Positions 47,179 through 59,040 of a stretch of DNA of 64,000 nt are shown here, one piece after another. A program made the position numbers and the translations under genes. The first letter of the stretch is position 1, and each line of letters starts with the position of its first letter. The DNA comes from Cryptomeria japonica (Eukaryota > Streptophyta > Pinopsida > Cupressales > Cupressaceae), in NCBI RefSeq assembly GCF_030272615.1, contig NC_081409.1, positions 239,719,832 to 239,783,831 on the forward strand. Reading direction: 5' to 3'. Below the pieces are notes generated by a model that was not told where the DNA came from, searched no databases, and worked only from the letters and a program-made list of their open reading frames with translations.

Positions 47179-49123
47179 CCTTGCCCCATTTTTAATATCT
47201 TTTTGTAGGTTTAATTGATAGGTTATCTTAGAGAGAAAATTTAGCACATCTGCTGCAAATATTGATGCATTGAGCTTAAATATTAGCGCATCAGACTTAT
47301 GTTTTGGTGCATACACCACCTAGATCAACACATACGCCTAACATTTCTGCACATCCATAGGATTTGATCGCATATTCTATTTTTATATTTTAGCGTATTT
47401 AATTGACAAAGTAGCACATAGACTCTCTATTTTAGCACATCTGACTCTATTTGTAGATTTTTAAATTTTTTAGGCCAATCAACATCTTTTTGTTTTGTAG
47501 GTATATTTTATGTTGTCAAAGATTAAAATCTAAAACTACTAATGGTGTCTACAGGGGCTGGAGCTATTTCACTTGTTAAATTAGGCACCTAGTTTAATTA
47601 GGAGGTTAAATAACACCATGTTTTTCATGTTTTAGATGATAGGTGACTATGGTATCCATTTCATTGGGTGATCAAAAAACCAGATTCATCACTCTTTTTA
47701 TTTCTAATAGTGCAATACCCTTTAGAAGGCCTTCCCTCCCAAGTAGCCCATAAGGCTAGGTGAAAGGCGAATGACCTAAGTGGGAACAACTAAAGCCAAG
47801 TTCTTCCAAACCATTATAAAATAATTGTGGTTTCAATGAAAATCAAGATCAACGGAAGTGCTCAGGAGTAGCTCTTCTCCATACCTTTGGGTATATAAAA
47901 CCTTGGTTCTCAAGGCTGGGAGACCTCTTAATAGAGTTTATATCTCAATGCTCCAAATAGATGTCTGTAATAAACCTATTAGAGTATAAACCACCCTTTT
48001 AAGCCTTGGTGCGATAATTATTAGTGCAAGGGGATAGAAGGTTTCCCCCCCAAGACACTCTCCATCAGGCTCCTTGGAGGAAAGGTAGAAATCCTTGACT
48101 TTGCATAGGCTATGTGCTTCTAGGGATAGGGTGATTGGGTCATCCTTCCAATCTTGGAAGCCCCTACTTGTCGCCTCTCAACAAGGACAATAGTGGGTAC
48201 CCCCTCCTTAGGGTTCTTACACTTGTGTCATGAAGATTCCAAGTTGTTGGCTGAGTTATCACATTTCATCCAATCCTTTAGGCTATAACTATTTGAATGG
48301 TCTTCTATGTGTTATACCCATGGAAATTTGGGCTTTCTTTGAGCCTCAAACATACACTGAATGTTTAGATCATAGGGTAAAACAATTGTTTGAATAATTT
48401 CTTTTGTGTTTGCAATCCACAATACTTTTAATTTGAAACAAGATTAAACTATCAAAAACCTTTTACAGTGAACACTAAAGTAGTTTAACACATCCAAAGA
48501 GTAGAGCATAGATCAAACATAACAGCGCATAAGCCACATAGATTAGCACATCAAGGTCACATAATAGTGCATAGACTGAACAAATTAGCACATCCAAAGT
48601 AAAGTTTGGTGCATACAAAGTACAATCTAGCACATTGGAAGCATAGTTTAGTGTATAGACCAAACAATTTAGCGCATACACCTATTCATATATCAGACAA
48701 AGAGCAAAAGCCAACATTTGACATAAAAAAAATTCATTTTTAGATACCCTTTTCAGTGTTGAATTCATTTAAATCCTTATTAGACCAATTTCTAAATTAA
48801 GAAAATCAAGTTTTGCAAGTGAAATTTTTTTAACACGACCGAGATCAAAACATTGTAAGTGCACAGTTATCATATTCGATCTCTGATTTTTTAGCACAGT
48901 TTCATTATCAGGGTCTATCATTATTAATCAAGAAACAAGGGCTTTAAATTAGAACAACTTAGTCTAATCAATAGGATCTTTCCTATTTGACTTGGCTAAG
49001 TTACATTAAACAGACAATTGAAACAACGATCAAAGCTTAAGAACATTAATCACTTGTATGCCAGTTTTGACTAGAAATCAGAAGAGAAGACTTAAACAAC
49101 AAAAATAAAAACAAAAATCCACA
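47179..49123 (+). other. gypsy-3 leader with dispersed AGCACAT/AGCGCATA motifs
   Basis: There is no coding content. Short motifs (TTAGCACATC, TTAGCGCATC, TTGGTGCATAC, ATAGTGCATAGAC, TTTAGCGCATACACC) recur every 20-40 bases in two clusters, about 47240-47450 and 48480-48690. The segment between (about 47700-47830) aligns with the inner part of the gypsy-1 leader. Confidence 0.6.
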
Positions 49124-50550
49124 ATGGAAGAAGAAAATTCTATCCTTCATTGATCTATATCGCATGAAGATGCTGAGGAGGAAATATCCGAGGAAACAAT
49201 CAAGGAAGGACAACAACATCCTAGGTTTGGTAAATTCATGGAGAAGGTGTTGGAAACTAACAAAGAGAGATATTGTCTAATGTTCACAAATTTGGGTGTC
49301 AAATTACCTCATGAATTTGATGTGACACATTTGAGACAAACTGTGGGGACAAGAAAAACTCAAAACAATACCAATCAACCCAATAACACTTGAACTCATG
49401 ATGATAGGATCAAGGACACTAGAAACTGTGAAACACAAAATAATATAGATAATCGACCCCTCTTAACACTCACACAACAAATACAAACACTTCAACAACA
49501 AATCCAAGATATGCAAAGGGGAACAAAAAGGAGATACTCATTGGAAGATATTTTCCCATATCCATTTGATAGAACTTTAAACATGATACCTTTTCCACCA
49601 AATTGTGAAATTCCTAAATATGACAAATACAATGGGAAAACCGATCCACAAGATCATGTGAGAGAATTTTGTACAATGAGTGTGGAATTTACACATAATG
49701 AGACCTATCTAATGAGGTTATTTCCAAGGAGCTTGGGTGGAAAAGCCATGGAATGGTTTTCAAAGCTTCCACCTGGTATTAGATCATTTGAAGAATTGGT
49801 AGACAAATTTGTCTCTCAGTATTCATATAACATTGAACACAAAATAACTATGCTTGATCTATGTAACACAAAACAGAAAAATGGAGAATTGTTCACTGCA
49901 TTCTTGAAAAGATGGAGGTGATTGTCTGCTAGATATCCTCATGTTGTACCCAAAAAAGAAAAGATGGATATTTTTATCGATAATGTAAATAGTGAAATGA
50001 ATTATAGACTCAAATTACAATATCCACCAAGTTTTGAAAAACTAATCGAAAATGGAATCAAGATTGAGGAAGCTTTGGTTAAAAGAGGAGTATTGAAACT
50101 CTATAAATAGGGAACAAATTCTTCTAACAATAATAACAATAACAATAAACCAATTTTTTGGACAAGAAATAGAAACATTGTCAATGATGGAGTGGTTGAT
50201 GCCAATAACATAAAACCAAAACAACCCATCTTCAATCTATCAAGTCATACAACGATGGTTAATCAAGACAACAACAAACCTCAACCACCTTCCACCAACT
50301 TTCATAGAAAATTTACACCTATTGGTGAACCACTTCAATCAACTTAAAAAACCCTTGTTGCAAATAAATTGATCACATTACGAGAAGCAAGAGATTTTGA
50401 GCCTAAAGTCAAACCAACATGGTGGAATGACAATCATTATTGTGATTAATACATAAGTAAAGGACATAAAATGAATGATTGTCAAAGTTTGAAACATGTT
50501 ATCCAAGACTTAATAGACAATGAAGTAAATAACCATGGATGGACCTAAAA
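49124..50550 (+). pseudogene. gag: gypsy-3 gag pseudogene
   Basis: The ATG at 49124 starts MEEENSILH, with stops soon after. The gag domain is intact at 49511-49921: YDKYNGKTDPQDHVREFC, TYLMRLFPRSLGGKAMEWF, FEELVDKFVSQYSYNI and CNTKQKNGELFTAFLKRW. After a TGA come ARYPHVVPKKEKMDIFIDN and a Lys-rich stretch, a Ser/Asn linker, and a knuckle HYCD*YISKGHKMNDC with a stop inside. The order and sequence follow gypsy-1 gag closely. Confidence 0.88.
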
Positions 50551-50889
50551 CAAATGAGGCGCATACCACATTTTAAACTCCACTTCCAAATTATGAAAAG
50601 GGTGAAGCATCAACATCAAAAGATAACAAAGGAAAAGAAAAGGTCAATTATGCTCACATTTATGACAATGTGGTCAATGCCATTGTGGTTAAAGAGAAAC
50701 AACAACTTGAACCAACCAATGCAATTACAAGAAGTAAAGCTAAGGTAACTTTGTGGGGTCCAACAACTGATGTACCATCCACTTCCAAAAAATACAACAT
50801 AGTGGATCAATTGCAAAAGATGCCCATGCAAATATCCATATTAGAGCTTTTAAAACTTTTTCTGACACAAAGAAATTCTAGAAAAAGTT

Positions 50890-51780
50890 TTATTGGCTAC
50901 CATCGTCCCTAATGATTTGGGTGTTGATCAATTCCAAGCCATGGTGGGACATTTAACAACACCTCATTATTTATCCTTTACAAAAGATGATGACATGTCC
51001 TTACAATATCCACATAATGCTCCTCTTCATATTTAATTCCTCATTCATAAAATGTGAGTCAAACTTGTCCTAATAGATGGAGGAGTTGGTTTAAACATTT
51101 GTTCATTGTCCAATTCATGCATTAGGATTTTCTGAAAAGACAGTTGATCCTCAAAAAAGGATCATAGTAAAGGCATATGATGAAGAAGAACATTCTTCTA
51201 AAGGAATAGTGGTGTTTCCAATTAGAGTGGGACCCATCCAAAAGGATACTATTGTGTGAAGTCTTAGACTTTAATCTATCTTACAACATACTTTTAGGCA
51301 GACCATGGATCCATAATATGCAATCTATTCCATCAACTTATCATCAATGTTTGAAATTTCCTTTCAATGACAAAGAATTCATAATTTCTAGAGATTCAAA
51401 CCCTTTTCAATATTGTAACACGATCAAACCTACAATAGATACCAATGTTACACATAATAGAGAAGAATCTTCATCTAGTTCATCACCTAAGGAGAGTTCA
51501 TTTACAACCACTTTGGCAAATTCTGAGAAAAAACTGCAATTGAAGGATGGAGTAGGAGAATATTCTCTATTAGGTTTGGCATCTACTCCTAGATTATATG
51601 TGAAACCATCAATGTCAAAGAAACAACTTGTTTCAAAACCACTCAAAAATTTTGATGGATCATTTGTCAAAGCGGGGACTCTATTCGAAGAAACCAAAGA
51701 TAAATACATCCTATAGTGACTATACAATGATGAAGAAGAATCCCAACAAGATATAAACAATGTCAGCATACTAACAAAAT
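50890..51780 (+). pseudogene. gypsy-3 aspartic protease pseudogene
   Basis: KLVLIDGGVGLNICSLS near 51060-51110 is the active-site block (DGG as in gypsy-1). Frame changes then lead to [20 protein letters not shown] near 51280, the conserved post-flap block. A long hydrophilic tail follows (51400-51716), ending [18 protein letters not shown]. It is followed directly by the G-patch-like segment. Confidence 0.75.
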
Positions 51781-52958
51781 AATATGGAAAATTATTTCAT
51801 ATCCTGTAGAAAATGGGATATGATGGTAAGGGTCTTGTAGGAAATAGAAAAGAAGGTATCCTAGAACCTATACAACTTCCTTCTCAACATGTCAAGGACA
51901 AGACAGAAGTAGGCTTCGGACAAGACAAAGTGGCTCATAAACAAGAAATAAAAACAACACCTAAACAAGAAGAAGAAGAAGAAGAAGCAACTCACAAACA
52001 AGAAGAAGAAGAAGAAGCAACTCACAAGCAACAACAACAACAAGAAGCAAATCACAAGCAACAAGAAGAAGAAGCAGTCTGCAAGCAAACAAAGGAGGAG
52101 AATAGTAAAAAACAAGAAGAACTTGCACATAAAAAAGAAGAAGCTACCCATAATATCTATGAACAAATCTTCAGATTACAAGCTTCTAGTGAAACAAACT
52201 CCAATGAGTGGGAGTGGGACTCATATCAGTTTGAAGAATCCTCTAAAGAATCTTGTTATACAAAAGATGTCTATGTTAATGTAGTTCACTAGTATGCAGG
52301 ACAAACATCGGAGTATAGACCACTTGAATTAGAATTACATGATATCGATTATGACTCTAGTGAGGACAATCAAAGACTAATCGAGAGAGATCATTTTGAG
52401 GAGAGTAACATAATAGACCTGGAATTAACCATTGAAAACTTTGACAGTTCCATTATGACCCTCACTACCTTTAAGACTAACCAATCAAATATGACCCTTT
52501 ACCTTTGGTACATCTAGAGATTAATGATTGGGAGAAAACTAGATCCATTGAGATAGATAATTTTCCTATTGACTATGTTATCGCTCAATATCTCAATGTC
52601 ATAGAACCCAAAGCATCTTCTACCACTAGCTTCTAGTCAAGGGGGTGCCAAGTCTCTCAGTCATAAAAGTAAAATGAATAAATAAAATATCAGATCTAAT
52701 GCTGAAAACCATTTAATGGCAATATTAGATCAAGAAAAAGTAAAAAGAAAGGACATATCCCATGGTGAAAACCTCCTTGAGGCACCAAAGGATGAGAGAC
52801 TTGACACTCTTATCAAGTACTATCAAGAGAGGTCTTCAATATTGATTGAGCCAACAAAATAATTCAACATTGGTACAAAAGTTGATCCAAAGATCATATA
52901 CCCAACAACATCATTGTCAGAACAAGAGAAGTAGGACTACATTGATTTTTTCAAAAAG
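51781..52958 (+). pseudogene. gypsy-3 G-patch-like segment, Glu/Lys/Gln repeat and pre-RT linker
   Basis: MGYDGKGLVGNRKEGILEPI (51813) resembles a G-patch, an RNA-binding glycine-rich motif found after the protease in several plant gypsy lineages. Tandem units of the ATHKQEEEEE type follow at about 51960-52100, with Q-rich and E-rich variants. Then comes an acidic linker, partly in other frames, with HGENLLEAPKDERL (about 52760) and IEPTK*FNIGTKVDPK (about 52840). The last two blocks are the ones shared with gypsy-1. Confidence 0.65.
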
Positions 52959-54410
52959 ATGCAAATAAATTTTGCTTGGTCGTATGCAAATATGACAAGG
53001 TTGGATCTTGATCTAATAATGAATCATCTAAATGTCTCTCCCAGAGCTAAACTAGTGAAGCAAAAATTGAGAAAGATGCATCCTCACATAACTCTACTTG
53101 TAAAAGTAGAATTGAAGAAACTGTTAGATGTGGGGTTCATAAGACCAGTTGCCTATCAAAAATGGGTGTCAAACATTGTACCTATCTCTAAGCTAGATAA
53201 AAGTATCAAGATATGTAAAGATTTTAGAGATCTTAACAAGGCATGTCCAAAGGATGAATTTCCTTTGTTGAACATAGACATTATTGTGGATTTAACAGTT
53301 GGACATGCCATGTTTTCCTTAATGGATGGTTTTTCGAGATATAATCAAATCATGATAGCCCTTGAGGATCAGGAGAAGACAAATTTAACATGCCCTTGGG
53401 GTATATTTTGCTAGAACATCATGCCCTTTGGACTAAAGAACACATGCGCAACATATCAAAGGGTAATAATGACAATTTTTACATGGAGGATTATGTTGAT
53501 GACCCGTTAGCTAAATCATCCACTAGAGAAGGACATCTTGAGATACTAGATAAAAATTTTCAACATCTAGACAAATATAAGTTGCATCTCAATCCAAAGA
53601 AATGTACTTTTGGAGTCACATCTGGCAAGCTTTTAGGATACATCATTTCAGCTTGAGGCATAGAAGTGGATCTAGCAAAGGTGAAAGCAATTATGGAAAT
53701 GGAATCACCCAGGAATATCAGTCAATTAAGGTCTCTACAAGGAAGGCTATAGTCTATCAAAAGATTCTCAATTGGAAAATAGGTGTCAACCATTTACTCA
53801 TCTACTGCGCAAGAATGTTCCATTCAAATGGGATGACAAGTGTGAATAGGCCTTCATCAAACTGAAAGAATACTTGATGAATCCACCAACCTTAATGTCA
53901 CCAATAGGAGGAAAACCACGTTTTCTCTATATATTAGCCACAAAGGTATTATTGGGTGCTCATTTAGTGCAACAAGACCATGAAGGAAAAGAAAGAGCTA
54001 CCTATTATATCAACATGACCTTAGTTGGGTACGAGCTCAATTACACATCTATTGAAAAGGTATGTTTAGCTATAGTGTTTGCGTCTCAAAAACTATGACA
54101 CTATATGCTGACACATTTGATCAAGTTGATAGCTAAGATAGACCCATTGAAGTATCTTCTTAGTAAAGAAACACTAATAAGGAGATTAGCAAAGTGGGTT
54201 TGATTTTGAGTGAATTTGATATTGAGTATGTAGATAGAAAAGATATCAAGGGTCAGGTGATTGTAGATAGCTCTTATACTCAACATGGATCAAAGAGATA
54301 GCATAGTGTTCATAACACCTAAAGGACACACAATCCCAAAGTCATACAGATGAAGGTTCCTATTGTAAATTTTTGTGCCAATGCTTACAAAGATCAGTTT
54401 TGTGACATCA
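52959..54410 (+). pseudogene. gypsy-3 reverse transcriptase and RNase H pseudogene
   Basis: The RT starts with KVELKKLLDVGFIRPVAYQK, then SNIVPISKLDKSIKICKDFR, DLNKACPKDEFPLLNIDIIV and MFSLMDGFSRYNQI (finger and palm motifs). A stop at 53412 precedes NIMPFGLKN. In another frame the catalytic YVDD is intact (53492-53503), followed by LNPKKCTFGVTSGKLLGYII. The RNase H region shows LYILATKVLLGAHLVQQDHE, LNYTSIEKVCLAIVFASQKL and KIDPLKYLLSKETL, in broken frames. Coding similarity fades after GHTIPKSYR near 54340. Integrase is absent. Confidence 0.85.
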
Positions 54411-54900
54411 ATGTGACTAACATGTCATGCTAGTCAATGTGGATATCACACTCAACAGAGTTAGCTACTTTTTTATCTTTTAGAGGGGTCAATAACATGA
54501 TATGTTATCGACCTGTTCCTTGTAGTTATGCCAGCATCTCATGTGAATAACACGTAATGCTATTTCCCATCTTGTAATCAACATCTCATGTTATTGACTG
54601 CCTTGTGTTTGCCCTGACGTGTTATACGTCTATGGTCAGATAAGTTTTGATCACTAGGGTTTTGCATAACTTGCGTGTTATGCATGTTTTTTGTAGAGAG
54701 GTGACCTTTTGCCTTTGCATCTTTTTGCGGGTTCCTTTTTTCTATTTTTGAGTTGACCGAGCCAGCCGGTCAACTCACTTAAGTATCACTGATTGGAGGG
54801 TTCGCTGTCATTGGCGAGCCGATCTCCATGTTCATTCTTATCGGCTGGCGGTAAGGCAGTATGTTATCCCAAAAGGCAAAAGAGGGGATCAAAGGGGTCA

Positions 54901-55190
54901 TGTAGGATAAGTCCCATAGGGACCAACAGAGGCTTCCCCTCCTTATCCTGCAGCAGATTGAAAGCACAAAGCAACATTTTATGGGGTAAGAAGAACAAGC
55001 ACAAAAGGTTTCCCTTATCCCGTGCTGCACAAAGCAAGCCTGAAAGAAAGGCAAATAGATGGTCACACGAGGTAAGAAATAATAAAACAAAGGGGTTGCC
55101 TCCATTACCTGCAAGGTGGAAGGTGATGAATCAATGGTCATGTAGGGTAAGATATCCAAGGACAAAGTATGTGGTCCATGTTATCTTGCA
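54901..55190 (+). repeat. four tandem stem-loop units (TGTAGGATAAG / CTTATCCTGCA)
   Basis: Unit 1: TGTAGGATAAG (54901) with CTTATCCTGCA (54942). Unit 2: GGGGTAAG (54983) with CTTATCCCG (55014). Unit 3: GAGGTAAG (55070) with ATTACCTGCA (55104). Unit 4: TGTAGGGTAAGAT (55141) with TTATCTTGCA (55181). Each pair can form a stem with a 20-35 base loop, and the units are spaced about 75-85 bases apart. A fifth half-unit, TGCAGGACAAGG, follows at about 55220. Confidence 0.65.
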
Positions 55191-56260
55191 CTGAGTTGAG
55201 GAACATAGGGAGTGTCATGCAGGACAAGGTGGATAGAGGTTGTAAACATGGTGGACACGACCCGCCATGTGGTATGCATGCAACCTTTTATTTTCACTTA
55301 GTGGGTGATCGAATGATTGTGTTTTAATATTTCATTGGGCCTAGTGGATGATTGCATAGAGAGATCTCATGCATCCATCTTCATACAAATCTCTCAAATC
55401 AATGGTGGAATTTTGAACTCACGGAGGCTGTTGGAATTTGAATGCTCTTTGTCAGGGGTGGTTGTCGACCAGGTAGTCAAGACATTTTTGGACTTAGTCG
55501 ATGCCTGATCTCTAATTAGTTTTGCTTCCAACCATCGAGTATTTCTACCATTACTTCATATTGGACCCTGTGTCTCATTTTTGGATGCCATCGTGCCCTC
55601 TTCAATGTAGAATGGAGACTTTTTATCCCTGCAAGTGTGCTCGGCCATGCTTGTTGACATGGATTACTTCACCGATGGGTGGTTTTTCTCTTTCCTAGCC
55701 TAGAGGGCATCTTGTAGAGAGGTTTTTCATGCCATTAGGTCTTCGTATCGATCTGATCCTTCCACTTGCAAATATTTTGTAACCTAACCCTGGGAGGGTT
55801 AGGGTTTCCAATCAATAGTTCAATTTTGAGTTATGCCTCAACTATAAAGGCAAATTTTGTATATTTACCAGAGGGATCTGCTCCTCTTTTTCTCTTATAG
55901 TAGTCTATGACTCCTGCAACTGTAAAAATTACCTTGCCTTTGTATTAATTGATTTTGCTTTCCTTGTTTCAATTTATGCAAATTTGTGTATTTCTCTTAC
56001 CTGTTTATGTCAATGCATATTTTTCTTGTTTTCTCAGCATCTATGATTGTGTTGAATACTCTTACGGTGGCATCTAAGAACATTGTTTGTTCCTCTGCCA
56101 TTGTTAAGAATTCCAACCTTGACTCAGTCTTAGAAAGCTAGACTTAGATAGGAATTAGTGTATCTTTTGGGCATTTTTATTGATGTTCTATGTAGTTATA
56201 GGTGGGGGTAGATCAACTTTTAGTCTAGGTGAAAACCTTTTTTCCCTTCTTTCATGCAAC

Positions 56261-56263
<3 letters not shown>

Positions 56264-56329
<66 letters not shown>
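56264..56329. repeat. (CT)n microsatellite
   Basis: 66 bp of uninterrupted CT within the gypsy-4 leader/LTR. The Arg-Glu ORF on the opposite strand is an artefact of the repeat. Confidence 0.95.
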
Positions 56330-56332
<3 letters not shown>

Positions 56333-56879
56333 TTTCCCTCCCAGAGCATAGATTAGTTTTACCATCATTGGGTTGGTCCAACACTTGCACTAAGATTGAA
56401 TAGGAAGTCGACCTATTCTTTAGAGACTCAAACTCACAATGTGCAAGTGCCACACTTGGGAGGTTGTTTCCATGTTTCTCAAGGTTGATAATTAGGGTTG
56501 ATCATCATAGGGTGTAACAATTTGTTGACAGTTTTTGACATGCCCACTGGGACACCATTTGAACATTCATGCTAAGGATTCAGTGCTGCTATTAGAAAAT
56601 CTTCCTTTGGAGGCAGTCATGTTCAACACTTGGAGACTCTGAGGATCAAATTCAGCTCTTGGTGAGGACCAATCTTTCATGCCAAGAATTCAAGCCAGAG
56701 CATCTTCTAGAGGTAATTTTAAATTATTTGAGCTTTCAAGTTCTAGTTCTAGAAGAAGAGGGGGTAGACGTTCATTGTCACCTATTAGGGGAACTCAGGG
56801 AGTATCACCTATGTCCTAAAGGTCTCTTTCTACCCCACCATTCCTAAGGTTAACACAACTTAAGGGCCCTGCTATCCAT

Positions 56880-58140
56880 ATCAAGAGACCTCTATTTTCT
56901 ATGGTAGTGCTAAGAGCACATGCATTTGTCACCTTTAATGGTGTCAGACCCTTAGTTCTTGCCCAAAAGAATGATATTCCAGTTGTAGCCTTGAAGGCTA
57001 TTCCATATTTCATAGGAGAGACATCTACCTCCTCGAAGGAACACATACAAGATGTGTCAAACATTTGCACTATGTTTGATGTCATTGAAGACAATGTTGC
57101 AATGAGGCTTCTTGCCTCCTCATTCAATGAAAAAGCCCTTCAATGGTATGGAGGAATAGCTCCTAACTTCATTCATAATTGGGATGAGTTAGGGGAGAAA
57201 TTGTGCAAACATTTTGAAGACAAAAGTGACCATCTATCTCTTATGGAGTAGCTAACCACAATAAAAAGAGCACCCCATGAGTTCATGGGTGATTTCAACT
57301 ATAGATTTCAAAAGACATGGGGTAGAATCCCATCATTAGTAAACCCTTCATAAAATAGTGATTTTCTATATTTTCTTAAGGCTTTGAACAGTGACATAGC
57401 TGCAATGATTCAATATATGGGAGGAGATAATCTTCCAGGGGCATATGATACTTCCATAAGGGTGGAAAATTGTCTAATACAGGTTAGGAAGTTGTCTCCT
57501 AGGCCTCCAATGCCCTTATTTCTAGAGGTTCCTACCCAACAACCTATTTTAGCACCAATACCAATGACATATTCAATTCATTTGCTCACACTCACACCTT
57601 CTCCATTATCTCTAGAGGTGAAAGAGCTACATGCTTCTCTTGAGGCCTCAATGTAGAAAATGATTAACCCTTTACAACAACAAATGTAGGGATTCAATAA
57701 TGAATTAGTCTTAGTCAAGAGGCAACTATTGTAGGCTAATAGGCTTTATCAAGCATCAAATCAGAACTATCAGCAATAGAGGCCTAACTTTCAAGAGCAG
57801 AACTAATGGAGAAAAGGAGCATTAGTGCCAACACAAAATAATCTTATTCAGGAACAAGATTGATGTGTCCCATGCAATCAGCCACACAATTAGACCTCAT
57901 GTCAGAATGGTGAGTTTTCTCAGGCCCTAGTAGCATAAGAGGATCCCACAACATTAGGGTAGTAATAATTTGCTGATTGTCCTAGTCACCCACAAGGAGA
58001 TGCAATTATGAATTGTAGGAGGTTGGTTTTTGTGTAATAAATCATATAAGTGGGGATAATGTGGCCAGCAATACAAGGTCAAAAAGGAGGGCCATAGACC
58101 CTAATGTTTCTTCTACCACAACAGCTCAAACTCCATAGGC
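56880..58140 (+). pseudogene. gag: gypsy-4 gag pseudogene
   Basis: The frame at 56901-57251 reads MLLRAH-like sequence, then EHIQDVSNICTMFDVIEDN and NVAMRLLASSFNEKALQWY, with NWDELGEKLCKHFEDKSDHL, the retrotransposon gag core. After a TAG, TTIKRAPHEFMGDFNYRF continues the domain, and FLKALNSDIAAMIQYMGGD follows. From 57660 there are many stops in a Gln/Asn-rich stretch where the nucleocapsid should be; no complete CCHC knuckle is readable. At least one frameshift lies before 58145. Confidence 0.8.
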
Positions 58141-58144
58141 TGTC

Positions 58145-58840
58145 ATGAAGACTACAATGCCAAAGACCTCTGATAAGGTGGCTGCTCCGAATAGAGAGCA
58201 GGATTTGACTCACAAGGTTATGCATTGGGAGCCACCTATAATATCAAAGTCGGACCTTGTTGTTGCAAAGGTCCCTACGAAGGCTTCCATTCCCTTTAAT
58301 ATTGTTGAACATATGAAGAGGGCTAGCCTCAATGTGCCCATGTGGGATGCTCTTGCTATCCCATCTCAAAGAGACCTACTTCAGGAAGCCCTAAAGGGGA
58401 TGAATGTTACAAAGGATACCATTCAAGGTTCTAGCTCTTCAATTTCGACAAGCCTAGTGCAACGTTTGGAGGCACAAAATCAAAATAAAATCAGTAAGCC
58501 TCCCCCCTTTTATCTATTATTAATCATAGGAAATAATATTGTTCATAATTACATGATAGATAGTGGGGCTAGCAGTTCAATTATGCCTAAGAGGATAGCT
58601 GACTGCGTAGGTATCAAGTATGAACCTATCACAAGAGTTGTGAAACTTGATGGCACATCAGTTTAGAATATTAGGGTTATTAAGGATTTAAATCTAACCT
58701 TGCATTCCTACCCAGGTTTTAATGTGTTGCAAGACATCTCAGTGATTGACCTCCCTGCTTATTTTGCCATTTGTTTATCTAGGGAATTCACTACCAAGAT
58801 AGGTGGCTACCTATCTTCTGATTGGTCTCACATGTTGTTC
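58145..58840 (+). pseudogene. gypsy-4 aspartic protease pseudogene
   Basis: A lead-in with KVMHWEPPIISKSDLVV and FNIVEHMKRASLNVPMWDAL is followed by PPPFYLLLIIGNNIVHNYMI and DSGASSSIMPKRIADCVGI, which holds the intact DSG active site. A TAG at 58663 interrupts LDGTSV*NIRVIKDL. The domain continues through FNVLQDISVIDLPAYFAI and ends WSHMLF near 58840. It would process the gag-pol polyprotein. Confidence 0.85.
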
Positions 58841-59040
58841 TAGACAAGATATGGCAGAAAGTGTCCATTAGGGATGAGCCTATTGACAAGGATCATATAG
58901 AGCCATATACCCCAAGTCCTATCAATATGAATTGTACCCTTGATGAGGAGAAAGAGGAAATTTAAGTAAGGGAGCTTGCAATGAGGAAATTTTAGTAAGG
59001 GAGCCTGCAACTTAGTTGGAGGAGGTTCCTGATTGCCTAC

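Larger units (their letters stand above)
46121..54410 (+). mobile_element. Ty3/gypsy LTR retrotransposon (gypsy-3), inserted in copia, 3' truncated
   Basis: In order: 5' LTR, primer site, 1.9-kb leader, gag, protease, G-patch-like segment with a Glu/Lys/Gln repeat, RT and RNase H, ending near 54410 before integrase. It is of the same family as gypsy-1 on the evidence of gag, primer site, leader and pre-RT blocks, but keeps RT and RNase H. Stops and frameshifts run throughout. Its 5' LTR splits the copia protease/integrase region. No 3' LTR is seen. Confidence 0.85.
54411..56525 (+). repeat. probable 5' LTR/leader of gypsy-4
   Basis: No coding content. It contains repeated CGTGTTAT-like phrases (about 54530-54690), four stem-loop units (54901-55190), a CT microsatellite (56264-56329) and ends near a primer-site-like TGACATGCCCACTGGGACAC at about 56537. 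The left edge is placed where gypsy-3 coding stops. No second copy is available to confirm the LTR. Confidence 0.45.

Noticed and set aside
48475-48681. 68-codon Leu/Tyr/Ala-rich minus-strand frame
   Set aside because: It is an antisense reading of the repeated AGCACAT/AGCGCATA motifs in the gypsy-3 leader.
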